DNA of 64,000 nucleotides, from positions 4,303,501 to 4,367,500 of the forward strand of contig NZ_JBEJGX010000003.1 in the NCBI RefSeq assembly GCF_040253635.1, given 5' to 3'. Source of the DNA: Streptomyces sp. Edi2. GTDB taxonomy: Bacteria; Actinomycetota; Actinomycetes; Streptomycetales; Streptomycetaceae. The notes under the pieces are model-generated. The model did not search any database. It saw only the letters and a list, made by a program, of their open reading frames with translations, and was not told where the DNA came from. Shown here one piece after another: positions 24,656 through 32,949 of this stretch (positions within the stretch are counted from its first letter, which is position 1; each line of letters opens with the position of its first letter). Position numbers and translations under genes: made by a program.

Positions 24656-25870
24656 ATGGGTACCGTTATGCGTGACATCAGCCGCCGGGGCATATGTGGA
24701 CTCGGGGTCGGAGCGGCGGCCGCACTCTCCGTTGCCGGCTGCTCACCTTCCGGGTCGTCGGGTTCCGACAAGGTCGGATCCAAGCCCGGACAGACGGCGA
24801 AGGGCAAGCCGATAGGCGACGGCTCCACGGAGTACACCGGAAAGCAGCCGAACCAGCCGCCCGCACCGGAGAAGCTGGCACCGGGGCAGAAGCCACCGCA
24901 GTTCGTGGTCTTCTCCTGGGACGGGGCGGGCGAGGTGGGCAACGGCCTCTTCCCGCGGTTCCGGAAGCTCGCCAAGGACCACAACGCCTCGATGACCTTC
25001 TTCCTCTCCGGGCTGTATCTGCTGCCCGAATCGAAGAAGCGCCTCTACCGTCCGCCGAACAACCCCGTCGGCGCCTCCGACATCGGTTACCTCACCGATG
25101 AGCACATCAAGGCAACGCTGAAGAACGTGCGCGCGGCGTGGCTGGAGGGCCACGAAATAGGCACCCACTTCAACGGCCACTTCTGCGGAGGCAGGGGCAC
25201 GGTCGCCCACTGGACCCCCGCCCAGTGGGACTCCGAGATAGAGCAGGCCGTGGACTTCGTCACCAAGTGGCGGACGAACACCGGCTTCACCGATGTCGAG
25301 GCGCTGCCGTTCGACTACAGCAAGGAACTCGTCGGCGGCCGTACGCCCTGCCTGCTCGGCCAGGCCAACCTGCTGCCCACGGCGCGCAAGCGCGGCTGGC
25401 GCTACGACGCCAGCTCCCCCGGCGGCCTCCAGGTCTGGCCCACCAAAAAGCAGGGCATCTGGGACTTCCCGCTCCAGTCGGTACCGTTCCCCGGGCACTC
25501 CGAGACCCTTTCGATGGACTTCAACCTGATGTACAACCAGTCCAAGAACTCCACCAAGGGTCCGCCGGCCAACTACCCGCGCTGGCGCAAGGAAGCCACC
25601 GACGCCTACATAGCCGGCTTCCAGCGGGCGTACGACACGAACCGGGCCCCGCTGTTCGTCGGCAACCACTTCGAGCGGTGGAACGGCGGCATCTACATGG
25701 ACGCCGTCGAGGAAGCGATCAAGCACATCGCCGGCGGCAAGCACAAGGACGTCCGCCTGGTCTCCTTCCGCCAACTCTGCGACTGGCTCGACGCCCAGGA
25801 CCCCAAGGTCCTCGCGGGCCTGCGCGGGCTCGGCGTCGGCCAGAAGTTCACCGGAGGCGGACGCGGCTGA
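24656..25870 (+). CDS. Tat-exported lipoprotein with polysaccharide deacetylase-like fold, 404 aa
   Basis: The leader MRDISRRGICGLGVGAAAAL has a twin-arginine motif and ends in the lipobox LSVAGC, so the protein is predicted to be anchored outside the membrane. ATG 24656 opens the frame; ATG 24668, four codons later, is equally possible. The body resembles NodB-type deacetylases: the metal Asp in VVFSWDGAGE near residue 85, and an HxxxH pair in EIGTHFNGHFC near 170. Late motifs include APLFVGNHFERW and VRLVSFRQLCDWL. It probably acts on cell-wall or surface glycan. It appears monocistronic. Confidence 0.83.
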   Translation: MGTVMRDISRRGICGLGVGAAAALSVAGCSPSGSSGSDKVGSKPGQTAKGKPIGDGSTEYTGKQPNQPPAPEKLAPGQKPPQFVVFSWDGAGEVGNGLFPRFRKLAKDHNASMTFFLSGLYLLPESKKRLYRPPNNPVGASDIGYLTDEHIKATLKNVRAAWLEGHEIGTHFNGHFCGGRGTVAHWTPAQWDSEIEQAVDFVTKWRTNTGFTDVEALPFDYSKELVGGRTPCLLGQANLLPTARKRGWRYDASSPGGLQVWPTKKQGIWDFPLQSVPFPGHSETLSMDFNLMYNQSKNSTKGPPANYPRWRKEATDAYIAGFQRAYDTNRAPLFVGNHFERWNGGIYMDAVEEAIKHIAGGKHKDVRLVSFRQLCDWLDAQDPKVLAGLRGLGVGQKFTGGGRG

Positions 25871-26082
25871 GGGCATGGCGAGGGGTAGCGCCCCCACCTC
25901 ACCCTGGGTGGGGAATCCGCCGGCCCCCTACGCCTCCCCCATGCCATACACGGATCATTCCGCAAAAACCCCTAGGGAATCGAAGCCCCTCGCTCATCCC
26001 CATTCATGACCGGCGGCACGCGCCCACCTGCCTACGCTGAAGCCAACTCCAGCCGCTCCAGCAGTAGATGAGGCCATCACCC

Positions 26083-27240
26083 ATGTCGCATCGCAGAGCC
26101 ATCGCCGTCTCCGTGCTTGTTTCCGCCGCTCTGCTTCTCCCCGCCGGCACTCCCGCTGTGGCGGCGGCGCGGGCATCCGGCGCCGGCGCCGATCGCACCA
26201 CCCTCCAGCAGGCCCTCGACGCCACCGTCGCCGCCGGTGTACCCGGAGCCGTGGCCGAGGTGCGGGACGAGCGCGGGGTGTGGCGTGGCAGCAGTGGGAC
26301 TGCCGATCTGAGCAGTGGGCGTACTTCCCACGCCGGGGACCGATTCCGGGCCGGGAGTGTGACCAAGAGTTTCGTGGCCACCGTCGTACTGCAGCTTGTC
26401 GCCGAGGGCAAGGTAGATATCGATGACGACATCGAGAGTCAGTTACCCGGTGTGGTCCCGCATGGCGAACACATCACCGTGCGGCAGCTGCTCCAGCACA
26501 CCAGCGGCCTGGCCAACTACACGGACGTGCTGCTGAAGAAGCCCGACCCGGTGCGGGATGCGCAGAAGGCCACGTACACCCCGCGCCAGCTCATCGCGCT
26601 CGTCGCCGGCCTGCCGAACCGGCCCGCCCCCGGCACGACCTGGGAGTATTCCAACACCAACTACGTCGTCCTCGGGCTGCTCGTCGAGCATGTCACCGGG
26701 CGGTCGCTCGGACACGAGATCAACCACCGCCTCGTGCAGCCCCTGCGTCTGAAGGGCACGTCCTTCCCGACCACCCCAGCCATCGCGGGTCCGCAACTGC
26801 ACGGCTACGAATGGCTCGACGGCAGGGGGCCGGGCACCCCGCCCACCGACCTCACCGAATTCAGCCCCGCCGCTTACTGGGCCGCCGGGACGCTCATCTC
26901 CACCACGCACGACCTGAACACCTTCTACAAGGCGCTCTTCGACGGCCGGCTGCTGCCGTCCCACCTGCTGAAGGAGATGCGCGACATGCACCCCATGAAC
27001 CCGGAGCGACCCCACCGCTTCTACGGCCTGGGGCTGGAGAGCAACGGCAACACGTGCCCGTCCGACGGGCCGGTCGTCGGGCATACGGGAGAGGTCGTCG
27101 GATACCAGACCTTCAGCCTCACCTCGGCGGATGGCAAGCGGCAGGTCACCCTGTCGGTCAACACCGGTCTGACCCTGCCCGACGAGGCGGCAGCGGCCGC
27201 GACGAAGGTACTCTCCACCGCTCTGTGCCACGCCGAGTGA
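26083..27240 (+). CDS. Secreted serine beta-lactamase-like hydrolase / D-Ala-D-Ala carboxypeptidase, 385 aa
   Basis: ATG 26083 (GAGG nine bases upstream) gives a clean signal peptide, RRAIAVSVLVSAALLLPAGT, cleaved near AVAAA. The catalytic set of class C-type enzymes is complete: SxxK as SVTK near residue 92, YxN as YSN near 188, and HTG (KTG equivalent) in VGHTGEVVGY near 332. FRAGSVTKSF and QLLQHTSGL are typical. Known members trim peptidoglycan stem peptides or hydrolyse esters or beta-lactams. Here the wall-directed activity is the default guess. It stands alone with about 200-base spacers. Confidence 0.9.
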   Translation: MSHRRAIAVSVLVSAALLLPAGTPAVAAARASGAGADRTTLQQALDATVAAGVPGAVAEVRDERGVWRGSSGTADLSSGRTSHAGDRFRAGSVTKSFVATVVLQLVAEGKVDIDDDIESQLPGVVPHGEHITVRQLLQHTSGLANYTDVLLKKPDPVRDAQKATYTPRQLIALVAGLPNRPAPGTTWEYSNTNYVVLGLLVEHVTGRSLGHEINHRLVQPLRLKGTSFPTTPAIAGPQLHGYEWLDGRGPGTPPTDLTEFSPAAYWAAGTLISTTHDLNTFYKALFDGRLLPSHLLKEMRDMHPMNPERPHRFYGLGLESNGNTCPSDGPVVGHTGEVVGYQTFSLTSADGKRQVTLSVNTGLTLPDEAAAAATKVLSTALCHAE

Positions 27241-27446
27241 CCCCTCAACGCCACGGCGACGGGCCGGGCCCGGGAAGCCGGCCGCAGGCCGACGCGGCGC
27301 TCGGCGGCCCGCCGGCGGGGTGGCTCAGCTGCGGGGCGGCTCAGCTGCGGGGCGGGGGACGGCTCGAACGACACAGTCCCCATGAGACCTGGCCGGTTTC
27401 TGCTGATCGTGATTCCCCGGCCAGGGCCCCGTCGTAGCGTTCCCGC

Positions 27447-28643
27447 ATGATCACACTGCCCCGTACCGCGACAGCCGCCCTGCTCGTCCTCTCCCTTTCC
27501 CTGTCCCTGCCGGTCGCCTCATCCGGTACGGCGTTCGCCGCGCCGCCGTCCCCGCCCGCGCCGATATCCGCAGCGGACGCACCGGCCGTCCACCTCGAAC
27601 TCCCCCGCCCCACCGGGCCTCATGCGGTGGGGCGCAGCATCGTGCACCTCGCCGACAAGAGCCGTCGTGATCCCTGGGTTCCCCGGTCGGGGGCGCGGGA
27701 GCTGATGCTCTCCCTGTATTACCCGGCGCACCGCGGGACCGGACGGCCCTCCGCCTACATGACCACGGACGAGGCCCGGTTACTGCTGGCGAGTCAGCAC
27801 TTGGAGGACAAGGTGCCGGCCCAGGTGGTCAGCGCCACCCGCACCTCTGCGCGTACCGGTGCGCGGCCCGCGGCCGGCAGGTATCCGCTGGTGGTGCTCT
27901 CCCCCGGCTTTGGCCTGCCGCGCACCACGCTCACCCTTCTCGCCGAGGATCTGACCAGCCGCGGGTACGTCGTCGCGACGGTCGACCACGCCTACGAAGC
28001 CGCCGGCACCTCCTTTCCCGGCGGCCGTACGCTCACCTGCGTCGCCTGCGAAACCGTCAAGCCCGGCAGGGAGGGCATCGTCACCACGAACCGGGCCCGG
28101 GACCTGTCGTTCGTGCTCGACCAACTGACCGGCCGCCACCCGGCCTGGCAATACGGGCACATGATCGACCCGAAGCGCATCGGCATGGCCGGGCACTCCA
28201 TCGGCGGGGACAGCACGGCGCACACCATGGCCTCCGACGGCCGGATACGAGCGGGCGTGAACATGGACGGGGTGTTCAACGTGCCCGTCCCGGCATCCGG
28301 GCTCCAGGGCAGGCCCTTCCTGCTGCTGGGCCATGCCGGTCACCAGCCCGGCCAGGAGCAGACATGGGACGAGGGATGGCCCCGTCTGAACGGATGGAAG
28401 CGCTGGCTGACCGTCTCCGGCACCAACCACCTCAGCTTCCTCGACCTGCCCGTCCTGGCCGCCCAACTCGGCGTGCACGACCCTTCCGCCCCGCTACCGG
28501 GACAACACGCCGCACAGCTCACGCGCAGCTACGTCGGCGCCTTCTTCGACCACCACCTGCGCGGCGACCAGGAACCACTGCTCGACGGCCCCTCGGCAGC
28601 CAACCCGGAGGTCCGGTTCGAACTGTCTTCGTCCGGCGGCTGA
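27447..28643 (+). CDS. Secreted alpha/beta hydrolase, PAF-acetylhydrolase/lipase-like, 398 aa
   Basis: A signal peptide covers residues 1-32 (TATAALLVLSLSLSLPVAS). The fold motifs are ELMLSLYYPAHR, PLVVLSPGFGLPRT (oxyanion), the nucleophile GHSIGGDS with Ser near residue 250, an Asp in AGVNMDGVF, and His in TNHLSFLDLP. This order matches platelet-activating-factor acetylhydrolase-like esterases. The gap upstream has a 16-bp direct repeat GGCTCAGCTGCGGGGC at about 27322-27353. The stop is one base from the convergent membrane-protein gene. Confidence 0.9.
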   Translation: MITLPRTATAALLVLSLSLSLPVASSGTAFAAPPSPPAPISAADAPAVHLELPRPTGPHAVGRSIVHLADKSRRDPWVPRSGARELMLSLYYPAHRGTGRPSAYMTTDEARLLLASQHLEDKVPAQVVSATRTSARTGARPAAGRYPLVVLSPGFGLPRTTLTLLAEDLTSRGYVVATVDHAYEAAGTSFPGGRTLTCVACETVKPGREGIVTTNRARDLSFVLDQLTGRHPAWQYGHMIDPKRIGMAGHSIGGDSTAHTMASDGRIRAGVNMDGVFNVPVPASGLQGRPFLLLGHAGHQPGQEQTWDEGWPRLNGWKRWLTVSGTNHLSFLDLPVLAAQLGVHDPSAPLPGQHAAQLTRSYVGAFFDHHLRGDQEPLLDGPSAANPEVRFELSSSGG

Positions 28644-28644
28644 A

Positions 28645-29424
28645 TCAGCGCGCCTTCTCTTCGGGTGGCAGCAGGGATTCGTGGATGGTGGAGAGAATGA
28701 CGAGGGCGCAGCCGGCGAGCACGCCGGTGATCGCGGTTGCCCAGCGCCAGAAGCCGGGGATGTCGCACGTCAGCAGCGCTCCGCAGGCGACGGTCAGCGC
28801 GGCGAGAGCCGGCGCCGAGGGGCGCATGAAGAGTGGCCAGGCTGAGCGTGGGTCCCAGAGCCGGAGCGTTCTCGGCGCTTGTCCCTCGGCCGCGGCCGTT
28901 TCCGGGCCGGCCGTTTGCACGACGGCCGCTTCCACGACGGCCGCTTCCACCTCAGTCGTTTCCACGCCGGCCGTTTGCACGTGGGCCTTTTCCACGGGGA
29001 TGCCCTCGTCGGCCAGCAGCCTGGCGTCCCGCGACTTGAGCATGCCGTGCATCACCCACCCGTCGTCGGAAACCAACGCCGCCGGGGTGCCTTTCGGCGA
29101 GAATCGCTTGCCGCCGGTTCCGCGGTCGGCGTCCCAACAGAGCCAGAGATACTGACCGTTCAGGGAGTCGGGGAGATCGCGGTCCGTGACGTTGATGAGG
29201 AAGTGTGCGACCCGGGATGACGGGGTGAGAATCCTCAGGCACCGCTGCTTGCTGGTCCCTTCCCGCCAGAAGTCGGTCCCCAGGAATCTCGCCCGTACGG
29301 CCTTGTCGGCGTGGCCCAGCCGGGAGAAGGAACGGAAGCCATAGAGCTCCGAAACGAAAGCCACGGACACGCCCATACCGAGGATCCAGGCGGCCATGAA
29401 GATCCAGGCGCCCCAGGTCATCAT
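28645..29424 (-). CDS. Membrane protein with pentapeptide-repeat linker, about 259 aa
   Basis: I place the start at ATG 29424 because a membrane span (WGAWIFMAAWILGMGVSVAF) begins at once; an in-frame GTG at 29514 would add 30 hydrophilic residues. A soluble region follows (LRILTPSSRVAHFLINV, WLCWDADRGTGGKRF). Then come six pentapeptides (VEKAH VQTAG VETTE VEAAV VEAAV VQTAG) at about 142-172. Two more spans sit near the C-terminus (APALAALTVACGALLTC; ITGVLAGCALVILSTI). No family recognised. It is downstream of the epimerase on the same strand. Confidence 0.68.
   Translation of the reverse strand: MMTWGAWIFMAAWILGMGVSVAFVSELYGFRSFSRLGHADKAVRARFLGTDFWREGTSKQRCLRILTPSSRVAHFLINVTDRDLPDSLNGQYLWLCWDADRGTGGKRFSPKGTPAALVSDDGWVMHGMLKSRDARLLADEGIPVEKAHVQTAGVETTEVEAAVVEAAVVQTAGPETAAAEGQAPRTLRLWDPRSAWPLFMRPSAPALAALTVACGALLTCDIPGFWRWATAITGVLAGCALVILSTIHESLLPPEEKAR
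28909..28998 (-). repeat. Six tandem 15-bp coding repeats
   Basis: Units of the form GGCCG(T/C)TT(G/C)CAC(G/C)NN repeat six times in register and encode the pentapeptide linker of the membrane protein. The 15-bp length preserves the frame. Confidence 0.82.
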
Positions 29425-29519
29425 CGTGTCGCCGTGCAGTGCATCACCGAGACGTCGCTCGTCTCCCGCGATGGCACCCGCCTCGCCCTCGTAGGTGAGC
29501 CCTCCGCTGAACACGGGCG

Positions 29520-30461
29520 TTACCCGGTGGTGGCCCGTCGCTCACGCCACCAGTCCACCGTCGCCTTGATCTGCTCGTCGAGGGGCGTGGCCCGTACCGC
29601 GAATGCGGATTCGTAGGCGCTGGAATCGGCTATGAACGGGTGGTCGAACTGATAGCGGATCTCCTTCAGTTCGCGGAGCAGCGGGGAGACAAGAGAGCCG
29701 ACACTCAGTACGGCGGGCGGCAGCCTGCGCACGGCGAGCGGTCCCGTCCCCGATTGAGCGGCAAGGCGGTCGACCATCTCCCGGACGGAGAGCGCGGGCC
29801 GTGTCGGAACGTGCCAGGCCCGTCCCCAGGCCCGTTCCTCGCCCGCGACCTCGACCAGGGCCCGGGCCACATCGGGGAGGTAGCTCCAGCTGTGCGGGGC
29901 GTCCGGATCTCCGAGCGTGGAGACCGGTTTGCCGCGCAGCAGGGCCGGCATGACCCGCCCTGCGAGGTGCCCGCCGTCGGTCACTCCGGGCCCGAAGAAG
30001 TCCGAGGCCCGCAGCTCGACCGCCTGGATACGGCCCTGCTCGTGCAGCTTCTGCGCCTGTTCCCACACGGCGGCGCGCACCCGTCCCTTGGGGCCGGTCG
30101 CCGCGAGCGGCAGGTCCTCGGTCAGGGGGCCGTCCACCGGACCGTAGCCGTAGAGGTTGCCCAGCATGACCAGGACGGCCCCGGTCGCCTCGGCCGCCGC
30201 GCAGACCGAGGCGGCCAGCGGCGGCCAGTCGCTCGCCCAGCGCGGGTACGGCGGCCCGGCGCAGTTGATGATCGCGGCCGCACCCTGCGCGGACTCGCTC
30301 AGTCGCTTGCTGTCCGTCGCGTCCAACGCGATGTGCTCGATGCCCGGCTCAGGACTTCGGCCCGACCTGGTGACGACCCGTACCGCGTGCCCCTCTTCGG
30401 CCAGCAGCCGAGCGGTGGCCGCCCCGGCGGGCCCGGATCCGATAACGACATAGAGACTCAC
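29520..30461 (-). CDS. NAD(P)-dependent epimerase/dehydratase-like (extended SDR) protein, 313 aa
   Basis: The Rossmann opening is MSLYVVIGSGPAGAATARLL, with ALDATD and INCAGPPYPRW. NLYGYGPVDGPL replaces the usual YxxxK active site, a feature of atypical extended SDRs. The substrate region FGPGVTDGGHLAG and SYLPDVARALVEV is conserved. The start is GTG 30461. Reductive or isomerising activity on a sugar or isoprenoid is possible but not assignable. The downstream membrane-protein gene may be cotranscribed. Confidence 0.85.
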   Translation of the reverse strand: MSLYVVIGSGPAGAATARLLAEEGHAVRVVTRSGRSPEPGIEHIALDATDSKRLSESAQGAAAIINCAGPPYPRWASDWPPLAASVCAAAEATGAVLVMLGNLYGYGPVDGPLTEDLPLAATGPKGRVRAAVWEQAQKLHEQGRIQAVELRASDFFGPGVTDGGHLAGRVMPALLRGKPVSTLGDPDAPHSWSYLPDVARALVEVAGEERAWGRAWHVPTRPALSVREMVDRLAAQSGTGPLAVRRLPPAVLSVGSLVSPLLRELKEIRYQFDHPFIADSSAYESAFAVRATPLDEQIKATVDWWRERRATTG

Positions 30462-30539
30462 GGGCGCACATTAGCGCGAGCGTGTGTTGCCTTTGTGGCG
30501 GGTGAGTTGGAGGTTGAGGTGGAGGGGGACCATGGGGAG

Positions 30540-30680
30540 CGGATGTCGATGGTTCCGGGTCGGGACCCGGTTGCGGTCCGGCCCGGGTTGCGGTTGCGGG
30601 TTCCCGTTCCGGTTGCCGTTCCCGTTCCGGTCCAGCCCAGGTTGCGGTTCCCGTTCCGGTTCCGTTCCGTCCGGCTTTGC
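30540..30680. repeat. TTCCGGTTNCNG-type irregular tandem repeat
   Basis: The spacer upstream of the epimerase is filled with GGTTCCCGTTCCGG / GGTTGCGG units. In reverse orientation these resemble the GGACCGGAACG array at 46209. No ORF is credible here. Confidence 0.65.
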
Positions 30681-30723
30681 GGTGCGGACCAACGGGCACC
30701 AACGGGCACCAGCCGGCCGCCAG

Positions 30724-31404
30724 TTACTTGTCCCGCAGGTACGCCAGTACCGCAAGCACCCGGCGGTTGCCGTCCTCGGGGGACAGTCCCAGCTTGGCGA
30801 AGATGTTGCCGATGTGTTTGGCCACCGCGCCGTCGCTGATGTGCAGCGCGTCCCGCACCATGGCGTTGGAGTAACCCTGGGCCATCAGGCCGAGCACTTC
30901 CTGTTCGCGGCCGGACAGCAGTTGGGACCGGTGGCGCCGGTCGCGCTCCATCAGCAGGTGCTGGACCACTTGGGGGTCGATCACCATGGCCCCCGCGGCA
31001 ACCCGTTCGACGGCCTGGGCGAATTCGCCGAGTTCGCCGATCCGGTCCTTGAGCAGGTAACCGAGACCGGCGCGGCTCTGGCGGTGGGGCGCCCTGCCAG
31101 GGGTGAACAGCTCCTTGGCGTAAGCGTTCGCGACGTACTGGGAGAGCACCAGCACCGGCAGGTCCGGGTCGTGCCGGCGCAGCTGCACCGTGGCGCGCAG
31201 CCCGTCGTCACCGTGCCCCGGGGGCATTCGTACGTCGGTGATGACGATGTCCGGGGAACACTTCTGCACCGCCGTGATCAGGGAGTCGGCGTCGCCGACC
31301 GCGCCGACCACCCGGTGGCCGAACCGGTGCAGCAGCTCAACGATCCCTTCGCGGACGAGGGCCGAGTCCTCGGCTAAGACGATACGGAGTGACGGTGCCG
31401 GCAC
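30724..31404 (-). CDS. NarL/LuxR-family response regulator, 226 aa
   Basis: GTG 31404 has GGAG six bases upstream and overlaps the kinase end by 31 bases. The receiver starts LRIVLAEDSALVREGI, with phosphoacceptor Asp in DIVITDVRMP and the switch Lys in GYLLKDRIG. A short extra loop (FTPGRAPHRQSRA) precedes that strand. The DNA-binding domain has LSGREQEVLGLMAQGYSN and ISDGAVAKHIGNIFAKLGL. It pairs with the adjacent kinase. The MacB-like exporter just upstream on the same strand is its likely target. Confidence 0.93.
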   Translation of the reverse strand: MPAPSLRIVLAEDSALVREGIVELLHRFGHRVVGAVGDADSLITAVQKCSPDIVITDVRMPPGHGDDGLRATVQLRRHDPDLPVLVLSQYVANAYAKELFTPGRAPHRQSRAGLGYLLKDRIGELGEFAQAVERVAAGAMVIDPQVVQHLLMERDRRHRSQLLSGREQEVLGLMAQGYSNAMVRDALHISDGAVAKHIGNIFAKLGLSPEDGNRRVLAVLAYLRDK

Positions 31405-32624
31405 GGAATCTCCAGGCTGAGGGCGGTGGGACCACCGCAGGGGCTGGACAGCGTCAGTCTTCCATCGACCACCGCGACCCGGTCGGCCAAGCCCTGGAGC
31501 CCGCCGCCGTCGCGGAGTTCGGCGCCGCCGGTGCCGTCGTCGGTGACCGTGACGGACAGCCGTCCCTCGGCCAGCCGGCCGTGCACCGTGGCGGTGGCGG
31601 CCCCGCTGTGCTTGACGACGTTGGTCAGTGCCTCGCTGATGACGAAGTAGGCGGTGGCCTCGATCTGTGCGGGCAGCCGCCCGGCCAGCTCCACATCGAC
31701 GTCCACCGGCACCCGGCAGCGGACCGCGACCTCGGACACCGCCGCGGCGATGCCGTGGTCGGTGAGGACCTGCGGGTGGATGCCGCGGATCAGGTCGCGC
31801 AGTTCGTCCAGCGCCTGCTTCGCCTCGCGCCGGGCCCGGGAGACCAGCTCGCCGCCCTTGCCGGCCGCGGGATCGGCGGCGCCGAGCTCCAGCTCGGCCA
31901 GGCCCAGCGTCATGACCAGCGCCACGAGGTGCTGCTGTGCCCCGTCGTGCAGATCGCGCTCGATACGGCGCCGCTCCGCCTCGAAGGCGTCGGCCATCCG
32001 GGCCCGCGAGCGGGTTAGCTCCAGGACGCGGTCGGACTGTCCGTCCTCCTTGGGGACCAGCATCAGCCGGACGAACCAAGCTTGCGCGGCCGCCGCCGCG
32101 CCCAGGACGTACGCGGCCACCGGCAGCCCGGCGATCCCGATGCCGGTGAGCACCAGCGCCTCGGGCTGCGCCGACGCGACGGCCACCTGGACCGGGGCGA
32201 CGACCAGCGCGGCCAGCAGTCCGGTCAGGGTCAGCAGGGCCAGGTTCACGAAGGAGAGCAGCACCGCGAAGACCACGGCGTAGCTGAACTCCCGCCAGGT
32301 CGCGGGCTCCCGCAGCCGGGTGGTCAGCCAGGGCCACAGCCCCGGCCGGGCGACGGCATGGTGCGGACTGGCCGGCCGGTCCGTGTGCGGCCCTTCCAGC
32401 AGCCGCAGCCGGCGGCGCTCCAGCGCGGCCAGCGGGATGCCGAGGAGCACCGAGCCCGCCAGCAACACCAGCCCGATACCCAGCACCGACAGCAGCAGCC
32501 CGCACACCAGAACGCCGCCCAGCACGACCAGCGAGACAAGCCCGACGAGGGCGGAGGAGGCGAGGTAGCCGAGCGAACGCCAAGGCGCCGCTGAGGTAAG
32601 GAAGTTGACCGGGCTCCGGGTCAT
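31374..32624 (-). CDS. NarL-type sensor histidine kinase, 416 aa
   Basis: Five to six membrane spans occupy about residues 10-215 (LVGLVSLVVLGGVLVCGLLL; FAVLLSFVNLALLTLTGLLA). Then comes a HisKA_3 dimerisation helix with the phosphorylated His in RRRIERDLHDGAQQHL. The HATPase has the N box SEALTNVVKHS and the G box DGTGGAELRDGGGLQGLADR. The start ATG 32624 has a weak ribosome site; GTG 32648 is an alternative. The short extracytoplasmic loops suggest sensing within the membrane, as in exporter-linked systems. Confidence 0.92.
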   Translation of the reverse strand: MTRSPVNFLTSAAPWRSLGYLASSALVGLVSLVVLGGVLVCGLLLSVLGIGLVLLAGSVLLGIPLAALERRRLRLLEGPHTDRPASPHHAVARPGLWPWLTTRLREPATWREFSYAVVFAVLLSFVNLALLTLTGLLAALVVAPVQVAVASAQPEALVLTGIGIAGLPVAAYVLGAAAAAQAWFVRLMLVPKEDGQSDRVLELTRSRARMADAFEAERRRIERDLHDGAQQHLVALVMTLGLAELELGAADPAAGKGGELVSRARREAKQALDELRDLIRGIHPQVLTDHGIAAAVSEVAVRCRVPVDVDVELAGRLPAQIEATAYFVISEALTNVVKHSGAATATVHGRLAEGRLSVTVTDDGTGGAELRDGGGLQGLADRVAVVDGRLTLSSPCGGPTALSLEIPCRHRHSVSS

Positions 32625-32694
32625 GGCCTGCCAGGTGGGAGAGGAGCTCACTCCGCCCACGGTAAGGCCCGCTGGGGGCTGCTGCGGGCGTGCC

Positions 32695-32949
32695 CGGCGG
32701 ACCCGTACGGACTCGGGGGGAGGGAGAGGCACACCGGCCGGCCTGCCCAGCGGACTCGTACGGACTCGGCGGGAGGGAGAGGCACACCGCGGGCCTGCCG
32801 GCGCGCCCCTACGGTTTCGGGAGGGAGCGGGCGGCGTCGCCTCACCCCGCGCCCGTCGGCGCCAGAAACGGGGGCCACCTCACCCCACGCCCGTCGGCAC
32901 CGGAAACGGGACGGGACCCGTCTCACCCCGCGCCCGTCGGCACCGGCCC
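32695..32949. repeat. Two tandem repeat families between exporter and kinase genes
   Basis: A unit of about 53 bp containing GTACGGACTCGG and GGGAGGGAGAGGCACACC occurs at 32695 and 32748, with a third partial copy to 32832. A second unit, CTCACCCC(G/A)CGCCCGTCGGC, begins at 32841, 32879 and 32922. The last copy is the end of the permease gene itself, including its stop, so the spacer carries duplicated gene tails. Confidence 0.75.

Noticed and set aside
29640..30839. 399-codon rightward frame over the epimerase
   Set aside because: Arg/Pro/Gly-rich shadow without ribosome site; the leftward frame has a Rossmann fold.
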